This document shows positions 53,239 to 60,167 of a DNA stretch of 64,000 nt, piece by piece (position 1 is the stretch's first letter; each line of letters starts with the position of its first letter). Made by a program: the position numbers and the translations under genes. The notes under the pieces are model-generated. The model worked only from the letters and a program-made list of their open reading frames with translations. It did no database searches and was not told the DNA's origin. Origin of the DNA: Acidimicrobiaceae bacterium (GTDB taxonomy: Bacteria; Actinomycetota; Acidimicrobiia; Acidimicrobiales; Poriferisodalaceae); NCBI GenBank assembly GCA_026713105.1, contig JAPOPC010000018.1:62001-126000 (forward strand). Direction: 5' to 3'.

Positions 53239-53973
53239 TTAGGCGCCGAGGGCAGCTGCGATGGCAGCCACGCCGTCAGCGAGCGCCTGAGCCTCTCCGT
53301 CGTCAAGAACGGCGTAGATCGGCGCAACGAGATCGTCGGTGAGGGCCTCGGCGGTTTCCCACTTCGCCCGATGCTCGTCGGTGATTTCCGCGTCGTTCGA
53401 CCAGCCGAACATTTCGACGTCATCGGGCCGGCGCACCCGGTGTGCCATCTCGGTCGACAGGCCCGACGCCACGATGGCAACGAGGTGCAGGCTGCCGCGC
53501 AGCTCGCGCAGCACGGCCACGTTCTGGAATGCACGCGCAGCGGGGTCGTCACTGCGTGGCTCAGACGCGATTGCGGCGAAGAGCGCCTGTGCGGAACTGT
53601 CGGCGAGCCCGGCGTCGATCACCTTGTCGGCGGCGGCGTTGAACGCATCGAGGCCTTCGACGCCGTCGAGCTTCGAGGAGCCAAAAGCGCCCGCGCACTC
53701 CATGTAGAGCCGACCGCCGTCTCGCGGCGCCATGGTCTCGCGGGCCGAATTCCAGATCTTCGCGACGAGACCGGGGTTGAAGTAGCCGAAGGCGCTGTGC
53801 ACGACCGTCGGCTCGACATCACCGAGCACCCCGCCGCGGCCCAGCACGTACAGACGGAAGCCGTCGAGGCCTGCCTCCTTGCCGCGGGCCAGTGTTCCAG
53901 GGTCGAAATAGAACATCGAACCCATCGAAGCGATGGGCGGGCACACCTGTTGGACAAGATCTCGTGTTTCCAT
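53239..53973 (-). CDS. SCO6745-type helical protein
   Basis: 244 aa starting METRDLVQQV at 53973; six upstream in-frame residues are not needed. Recognisable blocks are MGSMFYFDPGTLARGKEAGL and DGFRLYVLGRGGVLGDVEPT with VVHSAFGYFNPGLVAKIW. These match the actinobacterial SCO6745 family, a mostly helical protein of unknown biochemical role, sometimes grouped with haem- or DinB-like folds. No catalytic motif can be named. It is flanked by the nitroreductase remnant downstream and by palindromic element C upstream. Confidence 0.75.
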   Translation of the reverse strand: METRDLVQQVCPPIASMGSMFYFDPGTLARGKEAGLDGFRLYVLGRGGVLGDVEPTVVHSAFGYFNPGLVAKIWNSARETMAPRDGGRLYMECAGAFGSSKLDGVEGLDAFNAAADKVIDAGLADSSAQALFAAIASEPRSDDPAARAFQNVAVLRELRGSLHLVAIVASGLSTEMAHRVRRPDDVEMFGWSNDAEITDEHRAKWETAEALTDDLVAPIYAVLDDGEAQALADGVAAIAAALGA

Positions 53974-54051
53974 AGGGCGACAGTGTGGCATCGCGCCGGA
54001 GGGCTTGCCCGGCGCGATGCAGCCTTAGGGGCCGCGCGGGTAGGTGCGCCC

Positions 54052-54130
54052 GCTGCGGAGGCGGCAGAGCCCTCTGCTCCAGCAATCCAGCAGGTTGCAA
54101 CGTCGCAGAGTTCCCTGCCGCCTCCGCAGC
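54052..54130. repeat. Palindromic intergenic element, copy C
   Basis: A perfect 16-bp inverted repeat (gctgcggaggcggcag at 54052-54067, complement at 54115-54130) encloses ctctgc (54072-54077)/gcagag (54105-54110). It is 79 nt long, like copy A. Its right end lies 30 nt from the stop codon of the dienelactone hydrolase, the same distance as copy A from ppk1. The left flank ttaggggccgcgcgggtagg (54025-54044) is shared with copy B. Confidence 0.85.
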
Positions 54131-54160
54131 TATGACGTCTGTGCCTATCCGCTGACGGTC

Positions 54161-54901
54161 CTAGTGCAGGCGGCGGGCGAACATGTCGAGCAGCAGCTCC
54201 CAGTGGCGCTCGGCGGCAGGCTGGTCATACACGGGTCGCTGCGGGAACACGAAGCCGTGGTGGGTGTCGTCGACCCAGAGGGTCTGAGCGTCGGTGCCGG
54301 CGTCGGCGAAGGCCTTGCACAGCCGGTCGTAGTGCGCCCGGTCGACGTAGTCGTCGTGCTCGGCTGACATCACCAGCACTTCGCCGCGGATGTCTGGCGC
54401 CCGAAGGTGGGGCGAGTCGTCGGCGTCCACGGCCAAGCGCACGCCGTGAATAGATGCCGCCGCGGTGATCGTGTCGGGGTAGTCCGCGGCAAGCCAGATC
54501 GCCATCGGGCCGGTCATGCAGTAGCCGGTGGTGCCGACCCGTTCGATGCTGGCAGCCGGGTCTGCGTCGGCGTAGCGCATCAGCGCGGCGGCATCACGCG
54601 AGACCATCGCATTGGACAGGTTCGTCATCAGCTCGAACATGAACTGGCGGCTGGCGGGGTCGTCCCGCTGGACGATGAATCCCGGAACGTCGCGGTAGTA
54701 CAGGTTGGGCAGCAGCACGTAGTACCCGACCGTCGCTATGCGCCGCGCCATGTCGTGCAGTTCTTCGCGCTTGCCGGGAGCGTCCATCAAGAACAGCACC
54801 GTGGGGAACGGTCCCGGCCGGCGCTCGCTCGGCTCGGGATGCACGACGAATGTGCTCATCTCGCCTTCGCCGGTGTCGATCGACACGTGGTCTTCGAACA
54901 T
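54161..54901 (-). CDS. Dienelactone hydrolase family protein
   Basis: 246-aa alpha/beta hydrolase with a Cys nucleophile. It starts MFEDHVSIDTGEGEMSTFVV after ggagg. Key blocks are VLFLMDAPGKREELHDMARR, RVGTTGYCMTGPMAIWLAAD (nucleophile Cys in G-x-C-x-G), VMSAEHDDYVDRAHYDRL (Asp) and VDDTHHGFVFPQRPVYD (His). The triad Cys-Asp-His is complete. Classic members open dienelactone in chlorocatechol catabolism; many have other ester substrates. The frame stays open upstream to 55879 but that part is antisense to the enoyl-CoA hydratase. It is divergent from that gene. Confidence 0.87.
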   Translation of the reverse strand: MFEDHVSIDTGEGEMSTFVVHPEPSERRPGPFPTVLFLMDAPGKREELHDMARRIATVGYYVLLPNLYYRDVPGFIVQRDDPASRQFMFELMTNLSNAMVSRDAAALMRYADADPAASIERVGTTGYCMTGPMAIWLAADYPDTITAAASIHGVRLAVDADDSPHLRAPDIRGEVLVMSAEHDDYVDRAHYDRLCKAFADAGTDAQTLWVDDTHHGFVFPQRPVYDQPAAERHWELLLDMFARRLH

Positions 54902-55019
54902 CGCTGCCTCCTTGCCGCCGGCGTTCCGCCAGCCAGTGCGGATTCGGTGACCTCTGTGTAGTGCGTCGGGGGCGGTTGCGCTCGCGCCGACCGCTGCTGC
55001 TTGCGGGCGACGACCGGCA

Positions 55020-55025
55020 TACGAT
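55020..55025 (+). promoter_or_regulatory. Predicted -10 box of the enoyl-CoA hydratase gene
   Basis: TACGAT, 8 nt before ATG 55034, with no clear Shine-Dalgarno sequence between. It fits a leaderless transcript. Confidence 0.45.
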
Positions 55026-55033
55026 CCCGGGCC

Positions 55034-55849
55034 ATGCAGGCACTGGACTTCGAACCGCAGTACTTCGTCTACGAGGAAATCCGGCCGCGTGTGGCCCGGA
55101 TCACCATCAACCGGCCCGAGGTGCGCAACGCCATCAACACACCGGCGCACAAGGAGTGGTCCGACATCTTGGACCACGCCGCGGCCGATGACGATGTGTG
55201 GTTGATGGTCATCACCGGGGTGGGCCGCCAGGCCTTCTGCGCAGGGCGGGATCTCAAGCACCTGTCGATGGTTCGCCAGTCCGACGAGGCCACGCAGGCT
55301 GCGGACCGCGAGCTGATGAGCCAGGTGACCCGGCTGATCGAGCGCTTCGACTATCCCAAGCCGCTCATCGCCCAGGTGAACGGCGTGGCGCTTGGCGGCG
55401 GCTTCGAGGTGGCGATGGCGTGCGATCTCGTCGTGGCGGCCGACCACGCTCAGTTCGGGCTGACCGAGCCGCTGCGTGGCTTGTATGCCGGCGGCGGGGG
55501 AGTGCACCGGCTGCCGCGCCAGATCCCGATGAAGCTCGCCATGGAATACCTGCTGACGGCTCGCACCATGAGCGCGCAGCGGGCGCTTGAGCTGGGCATC
55601 GTGAACGACGTCGTGCCCTACGACGAGCTCGACGCAGCAACCGATCGGCTGATCGACGACATCATGCGGTGCGCGCCGCTGTCCATCCAGGCCACCAAGC
55701 AGGCTGCGATGCGCGGGCTCGACATGCCGCTCGGCGAAGCGTTCCACCACCCTTATCCGGCAGTCGCCCGCCTGATGGCCAGCGAGGACGTCAAAGAGGG
55801 CCCCCGAGCCTTCGCCGAGAAACGCCAGCCCAACTGGCAAGGCCGCTGA
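55034..55849 (+). CDS. Enoyl-CoA hydratase/isomerase family protein
   Basis: 271-aa crotonase. Visible blocks are RITINRPEVRNAIN, the first oxyanion-hole segment FCAGRDLKHLSMV, and the second VNGVALGGGFEVAMACDLVV followed by AADHAQFGLTEPLRGLYAGG. In place of the paired Glu of hydratases, the first usual position is V-A-M-A-C-D and the second carries T-E-P-L-R-G-L, so one acid is present. The C-terminus EGPRAFAEKRQPNWQGR is standard. It may hydrate an enoyl-CoA or act on an aromatic-acid CoA thioester. Start ATG 55034 follows a TACGAT box. It is divergent from the dienelactone hydrolase. Confidence 0.85.
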   Translation: MQALDFEPQYFVYEEIRPRVARITINRPEVRNAINTPAHKEWSDILDHAAADDDVWLMVITGVGRQAFCAGRDLKHLSMVRQSDEATQAADRELMSQVTRLIERFDYPKPLIAQVNGVALGGGFEVAMACDLVVAADHAQFGLTEPLRGLYAGGGGVHRLPRQIPMKLAMEYLLTARTMSAQRALELGIVNDVVPYDELDAATDRLIDDIMRCAPLSIQATKQAAMRGLDMPLGEAFHHPYPAVARLMASEDVKEGPRAFAEKRQPNWQGR

Positions 55850-55949
55850 TCCGCCGTCGCCGTAGGAGGCGAGCTTCACGCTTCATCCTCGCCGATTACT
55901 TGGTTGAGCAAATTTGCGCAGGAGCATAAGCAGGCGATGGCGGCAAACA

Positions 55950-55980
55950 AGCGCTATTAGCGCTATTACAGCGCTAACAT
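55950..55980 (+). promoter_or_regulatory. Predicted vapBC operator and promoter
   Basis: Three agcgct hexamers at 55950-55955, 55959-55964 and 55970-55975 lie just upstream of vapB. The last one runs into TAACAT (55975-55980), which lies 6 nt before the ATG. Each hexamer is a palindrome, so this is a likely binding array for the ribbon-helix-helix antitoxin and would block the promoter. The transcript is probably leaderless. Confidence 0.6.
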
Positions 55981-55986
55981 GGCGTC

Positions 55987-56229
55987 ATGGCAACGATCCA
56001 GATCAGGCACGTCCCCGACGAGGTCCACGAGAAACTCCAGCGACGCGCAGGCAGCGCAGGCCAATCCCTGCAGCAGTACATGCTCGATTTCGTCTGCCGC
56101 GAGGCGGAGCTTGCGGCTGTAGAGGAGCTGCTCGCTCGCAAGCGCGTCGAAGCGCTTGCGTATGGCGAGATCGAGCTTGACCCCGACATGATCGTGGAGA
56201 TCATCCGTAGCGATCGTGAGTCGCATTGA
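55987..56229 (+). CDS. vapB: VapB/FitA-type antitoxin
   Basis: 80 aa. The N-terminus MATIQIRHVPDEVHEKLQRR is a ribbon-helix-helix DNA-binding domain of the FitA type (beta strand followed by V-P-D-E-V-H-E-K-L). The C-terminal half is a charged helix that would wrap the toxin. It precedes and overlaps a PIN-domain gene by 4 nt (TTGA), the standard antitoxin-toxin order. Autorepression through the agcgct array upstream is likely. Confidence 0.85.
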   Translation: MATIQIRHVPDEVHEKLQRRAGSAGQSLQQYMLDFVCREAELAAVEELLARKRVEALAYGEIELDPDMIVEIIRSDRESH

Positions 56230-56627
56230 TCGTCGTCGACGCCAGCGTTGTCGTGACTGCCGTCGGAGCGGTAGGTGAGCATGCTGAGGACGTCCTGCGG
56301 CGCATCGCCCGCGAGGCGGCCTGCGCCCCCCACCTCCTCGATCTCGAAGTCGTGTCGGCGTTGCGTCAGATGCATCACCGCGGCCTACTTGCGGAGGCTG
56401 CGGCTGGACGCGCAATGTGGCACCTGGCGAGCTTGCGAATTCGGCGATTCCCTCACGCACATCTCATCGCTCGCTGCTGGGAACTGCGAGAAAATCTGAC
56501 GATCTACGACGCGTCCTACGTGGCGCTGGCCGAACTGACCGGAGCGACGCTGCTCACCCGCGATGTCGGCCAGACCCGCGCCCCAGGAATCAGGTGCGAG
56601 GTGGAACTGTTCGCCCCGGCCGCCTGA
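56226..56627 (+). CDS. vapC: VapC-type PIN-domain toxin
   Basis: 133 aa PIN-fold ribonuclease. Acidic residues of the active site are readable: MIVVDASVVV (Asp5), HLLDLEVVSAL (Glu), LTIYDASYVALAE (Asp) and LLTRDVGQT (Asp). VapC toxins cleave tRNA or rRNA and are held inactive by VapB. The start is TTG 56226, overlapping the antitoxin stop, which implies translational coupling. All four acidic positions are intact, so the toxin looks functional. It lies 82 nt upstream of an amidase gene on the same strand. Confidence 0.85.
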   Translation: MIVVDASVVVTAVGAVGEHAEDVLRRIAREAACAPHLLDLEVVSALRQMHHRGLLAEAAAGRAMWHLASLRIRRFPHAHLIARCWELRENLTIYDASYVALAELTGATLLTRDVGQTRAPGIRCEVELFAPAA

Positions 56628-56709
56628 GGCTTCCACGCGCGAGACTGCCCCGTTGACAGCGGGGCTGCGGGCTGGCACAGCGAGCGGTGGCCCCACGACG
56701 ACCGGGGTG

Positions 56710-58185
56710 ATGATGAACGACGCGACTGCGCTGGCCGAGCAAGTACGGGCCGGCAAGCTCGACACTGCAACAACCGTTGAGGACGCCATCTCGCGTTGCG
56801 GGCAGATGAATCCGACGATCAACGCGATCGTCGAGCAGACCTTTGATGCTGCGCGACAACGGGCCGCCGAGCTCGATGCCAGCGGAGCATCGACAGGCCT
56901 GCTCGCTGGCGTGCCGATTGCGTTGAAGGATCTGTTCTGCCCGGCCGAGGGAGAACCCGGCTACCAAGGCAATCGCCGCCTGGCGGAGCTGGACTATCGC
57001 TATCCCGAGACCGGGGTAGTCGCTCGCCGGTTGGCCGAAGCGGGTGCCATCAGCATCGGGCACTCGCACAGCCCCGAGCTCGGCGGCGGCCAGTGCCCCG
57101 CCGCTGCCGAGACGCATCTCTACGGACCCACACGCAACCCGTGGAACACCGACCACACCGTGCTGGGCTCGAGCGGGGGAGCGGCGGCCGCAGTAGCGGC
57201 GGGCATCGTGCGCATCGCCCATGCCAGCGACGGCGGCGGCTCGATCCGCATTCCCGCCAGCGCCAACGGTCTGGTCGGTCTCAAACCTTCTCGGGGGCGG
57301 ATCTCCAACGCCCCCGCCGGGGAGGCCTGGGGAGGCGGCACCACTGACGGGGCCGTTGCCCTCACGGTGCGCGACGCCGCGCTGGCGCTCGATGTGCTCG
57401 CCGGCCCCGAGCCCGGCGATCCCTACGTGCCGGCGCATCGGGCGCCGCCAGCCGGCTACGTCGCCGAAGTCGGCCAGGACCCGGGCGAGCTGCGCATCGG
57501 GGTGAGCTCGACCATCCCCTTTGAAGACACCGACCCGCTGTGCACGCAGGCCACCGAGGCCGCCGCCGGCCTGCTCGACGGCCTCGGCCACCGGTTGGAG
57601 ACAGCGCGGCCCGAGCCGATGGCAACCAACGACTACATGTACGACTACGTGCGCATCATGCGCGCCAGCGCAACGGCAACACTGCGTTCCTTCGAAAGCG
57701 TGCTGGGTCGACCGTGGGCCGAAGACGACGTCGAGCCGGTCGCATGGATCAACTACCAGCGCGGCGCCAAGATCAGCGCGCCAGACGTGCTGGCCAGCCG
57801 GGAGCGCCTGCACAAGTTCACCCGCCGGATCGTGCAGTGGTGGAACGAGGTGCCAGGGCAAGGCGACGGCTTCGACCTGCTGCTGACCCCAACACTCGGC
57901 GTCGTCCCGCCGCGCGTCGGCCATCTCGTCGAGGGCGACGAACGCACGCTCACTAGGCGGCTGGCCAAGGTCACCCCGTACCTGCCGCAGTTCAACGTCA
58001 GCGGCCAGCCCGCCATCTCGGTGCCGTTGGGAACGCCCGAAGGCATGTCACCCGAAGGCCTGCCCATCGGGGTGCACCTCGTTGCCGCACCCGGCCGCGA
58101 AGACGTACTGCTGCGGGTTGCTGCCCAGATGGAACAGGCAGCTCCCTGGTTGCAGCGCCGCCCGTCCGTCCACGCCGCTCACTGA
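56710..58185 (+). CDS. Amidase signature family protein
   Basis: 491 aa. The catalytic Lys is in GVPIALKDLFCPAEGEPGYQ; the cis-Ser is in HASDGGGSIRIPA and the nucleophile Ser region reads VLGSSGGAAAAVAAGIVRI. In most amidase-signature enzymes the nucleophile lies in G-G-S-I-R, which is present. The C-terminus has FNVSGQPAISVPLG and GLPIGVHLVAAPGREDVLLR. It hydrolyses amides or possibly acts as an aryl-acylamidase or 6-aminohexanoate cyclic-dimer hydrolase-like enzyme; substrate unknown. ATGATG at 56710 is the start. Complete and intact. Confidence 0.87.
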   Translation: MMNDATALAEQVRAGKLDTATTVEDAISRCGQMNPTINAIVEQTFDAARQRAAELDASGASTGLLAGVPIALKDLFCPAEGEPGYQGNRRLAELDYRYPETGVVARRLAEAGAISIGHSHSPELGGGQCPAAAETHLYGPTRNPWNTDHTVLGSSGGAAAAVAAGIVRIAHASDGGGSIRIPASANGLVGLKPSRGRISNAPAGEAWGGGTTDGAVALTVRDAALALDVLAGPEPGDPYVPAHRAPPAGYVAEVGQDPGELRIGVSSTIPFEDTDPLCTQATEAAAGLLDGLGHRLETARPEPMATNDYMYDYVRIMRASATATLRSFESVLGRPWAEDDVEPVAWINYQRGAKISAPDVLASRERLHKFTRRIVQWWNEVPGQGDGFDLLLTPTLGVVPPRVGHLVEGDERTLTRRLAKVTPYLPQFNVSGQPAISVPLGTPEGMSPEGLPIGVHLVAAPGREDVLLRVAAQMEQAAPWLQRRPSVHAAH

Positions 58186-58228
58186 TCGAGCGTGAGCTGG
58201 CGCAGCGTCGGTTGCGCTCTCGCGAGCC

Positions 58229-59164
58229 CTACGTCAGCTTGGTGCGGGACTGGTCGAGCACCACGGCGGCGAGCGCGAACATCACCACCGCCATCCCGAC
58301 GAATTGCCACAGCGACACCTGGTCGCCCAAGAACACCCAGGCCATCAGCGTGCTGGTGACGGGGATGGCCAGCGTCATCGTGGAACCCAGCCACGACGGG
58401 ATCCGCACCAGCGACCAGTTCATGAGCATGTGGCTGGCGAGTCCCGGCCCGATGGCCATGATTCCCAGCCACAGCCACGCCCCTGAAGACGGCCAGTCGA
58501 ACACCTGCCCTGAGGCGAGCGCGAACGGCGTTGCCACCAGTGAGCACACCAGCGCGCTGCCGCCCGTGTACTGCGCTGCCGCGATCTTCTGCGTGCTGAG
58601 CTTCGAGCACACGAAGTAGCCCGTCCAGGCGAACAGGGCGCCGAAGGCCAGCAGGTCGCCGTACACGCTCCACTCCGAGAGCCCCGCCGAGCCCAGCACC
58701 ACGATCACGATGCCGCCGATCGCCACTAGCGCCAGCCCCCAATGGCGGCGGCCCGGCTGCTCGTCGAAGATCCGTGGCGCCAGAAAGAGCATGAGCAACG
58801 GCTGCAGCGATGCCACCACTGTGGCATTGGCCACCGTGGTCAGCCGCAGCGCGACGAAGAACAGCATGATGTCGAACGCCAGCGAGAACCCGCCCCAGAA
58901 CGAGATCTTGATCGACGACAGACGCAGCGGGGTGCGGTTCGCCCACAGGAACAGCGCGACCAGGCCCGTGTAGAGCCACATCCGCCAGAACACGACGGCC
59001 AGAGGCCCGAGCTCGGAGATGCCCTTGGAGATCACGCCCGAAGCCGCCCAGCCCACCATCGCCACAGCGGCGGCGGGCACACCGAGTGCACGTTCGGACA
59101 GCGCGGGAGCGCCGCGCCCCCCGTACGGCGCCCCCGGCGCCGCCCCCGATCCGTTGTCGGCCAT
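58229..59164 (-). CDS. EamA/DMT family transporter
   Basis: 311 aa with about ten hydrophobic helices in two EamA repeats. The first repeat runs VGWAASGVISKGISELGPLA to about residue 160 and the second from about 168 (YGDLLAFGALFAWTGYFVCS) to the C-terminus, with the typical LAIPVTSTLMAWVFLGDQVS near the end. The N-terminal 28 residues are Gly/Ala/Pro-rich and cytoplasmic. The family exports or imports small metabolites such as amino acids or nucleosides; substrate cannot be told. It is convergent with the amidase gene. Confidence 0.85.
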   Translation of the reverse strand: MADNGSGAAPGAPYGGRGAPALSERALGVPAAAVAMVGWAASGVISKGISELGPLAVVFWRMWLYTGLVALFLWANRTPLRLSSIKISFWGGFSLAFDIMLFFVALRLTTVANATVVASLQPLLMLFLAPRIFDEQPGRRHWGLALVAIGGIVIVVLGSAGLSEWSVYGDLLAFGALFAWTGYFVCSKLSTQKIAAAQYTGGSALVCSLVATPFALASGQVFDWPSSGAWLWLGIMAIGPGLASHMLMNWSLVRIPSWLGSTMTLAIPVTSTLMAWVFLGDQVSLWQFVGMAVVMFALAAVVLDQSRTKLT

Positions 59165-59278
59165 GTTCGTGCTCCAGCCCCGCCGTTCCAGCTAGCAAGT
59201 CACGGCCGCGGGCATGCCGAGCCGACCCCGGGAATTGCTGTGGCGAACACTACGCCTCGGAGGATTCGCAGGGGCGAT

Positions 59279-59306
59279 GATTCGAGCGCGTCTGCTCGCT
59301 CGAATC
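59279..59306 (-). terminator. Hairpin at the end of the coiled-coil gene
   Basis: A perfect 10-bp inverted repeat gattcgagcg/cgctcgaatc (59279-59288 and 59297-59306) with an 8-nt loop overlaps the stop codon (59305-59307) of the minus-strand gene. No T-run follows. It probably ends that transcript. Confidence 0.5.
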
Positions 59307-59871
59307 AGCCTGAGATGAGCGACACCGCCATCGGCGTGCCGACCGCCGCGAGGATCGAGACGCCGAATGAGACGACGATCCCCACGAGCCACCGAAACTG
59401 GCTCTTCGCTTCAGCCCGATCAGCAGCACGTTCGGCACGGTCCGCTTCACGCAGGGTCGCGGCCTCGGCACGGTCTGCTTCACGCAAGGCTGCGGCCTCG
59501 GCACGATCTGTCTCACGAAGGTCCGCCAAGCGCACGACGGCGGTATCGACCCGTCGGAGCTCGGACTCGACCCGCTGCAGATCGTTCTTCGTCGTAGTTT
59601 CGAGCCGCCGTATTTCGTTCTTCGTCGTGGTTTCGAGCCGCTGCAGGTCGTCTTTCGTCGTGGCCTCAAGCCGCCGCAGATCGTTCTTCGTGGTGGTTTC
59701 GAGCCGCTGTATTTCGTTCTTGGTGGTGGTTTCGACCCGCTGCAGATCGTTCTTGGTGGCCAACTCGTCCAGCGGCACGGTACTCAAGCGGGACACGAGG
59801 TATTCCGCGAGTCGCTCGTCGGTCTCCTCACAGAGCCAATCGTAGAGACGGGATCGATCCCCTTCAAGCAT
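59305..59871 (-). CDS. Membrane-anchored coiled-coil protein with hendecad repeats
   Basis: 188 aa from ATG 59871 after ggagg. Residues 1-38 are a short N-domain (MLEGDRSRLYDWLCEETDER). Residues about 40-105 are six 11-residue repeats of the form K-[ND]-[DE]-[LI]-[QR]-R-[LV]-E-x-T-T (DNA 59557-59754, 33-bp units). Residues about 120-152 are three more 11-residue units, L-R-E-[AT]-D-R-A-E-A-A-[AT] (about 59415-59513). A transmembrane helix (FRWLVGIVVSFGVSILAAVG) ends the protein. Eleven-residue spacing favours a right-handed coiled coil. The family resembles DUF1640/CCDC90-type proteins. It sits upstream of and divergent from the hsd locus; role unknown. Confidence 0.8.
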   Translation of the reverse strand: MLEGDRSRLYDWLCEETDERLAEYLVSRLSTVPLDELATKNDLQRVETTTKNEIQRLETTTKNDLRRLEATTKDDLQRLETTTKNEIRRLETTTKNDLQRVESELRRVDTAVVRLADLRETDRAEAAALREADRAEAATLREADRAERAADRAEAKSQFRWLVGIVVSFGVSILAAVGTPMAVSLISG

Positions 59872-60000
59872 GGACGCCTCCGATACGGCGAGTGCCCCGA
59901 CGGGCAAGAACTATCGGCCGCGCACAGTATTCGGCGGCTCAGCTACGACGAAGTGATTTTCATTACATTCCATGCTCAGCTGCATCCCTGACCCGCTGTA

Positions 60001-60037
60001 CCTGTGGGGACTCACTGGGTGGCTGGTGCCCCACAGG
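60001..60037. promoter_or_regulatory. Inverted repeats upstream of hsdM
   Basis: In the 296-bp gap between the coiled-coil gene and hsdM lies a perfect 9-bp inverted repeat cctgtgggg/ccccacagg with a 19-nt spacer. A second hairpin cccatt/aatggg lies at 60057-60073. They may bind a regulator of the restriction operon or of the divergent gene. Nothing else is recognised in the gap. Confidence 0.4.
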
Positions 60038-60167
60038 CCGCGGCGCGTGGTCTCGGCCCATTCGTTCAATGGGGCAACGCCTTGGCGACCCCACGATGTA
60101 CCCCTCACTACAGTCGCCACCGGGCAATGGCAGCCCGTGTCGTCCAGCGGCGCGATCGGAGGATTGA

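Noticed and set aside
54902-55879. N-terminal extension of the dienelactone hydrolase frame
   Set aside because: The frame is open but lies antisense to the enoyl-CoA hydratase, and a good ribosome site precedes ATG 54901.
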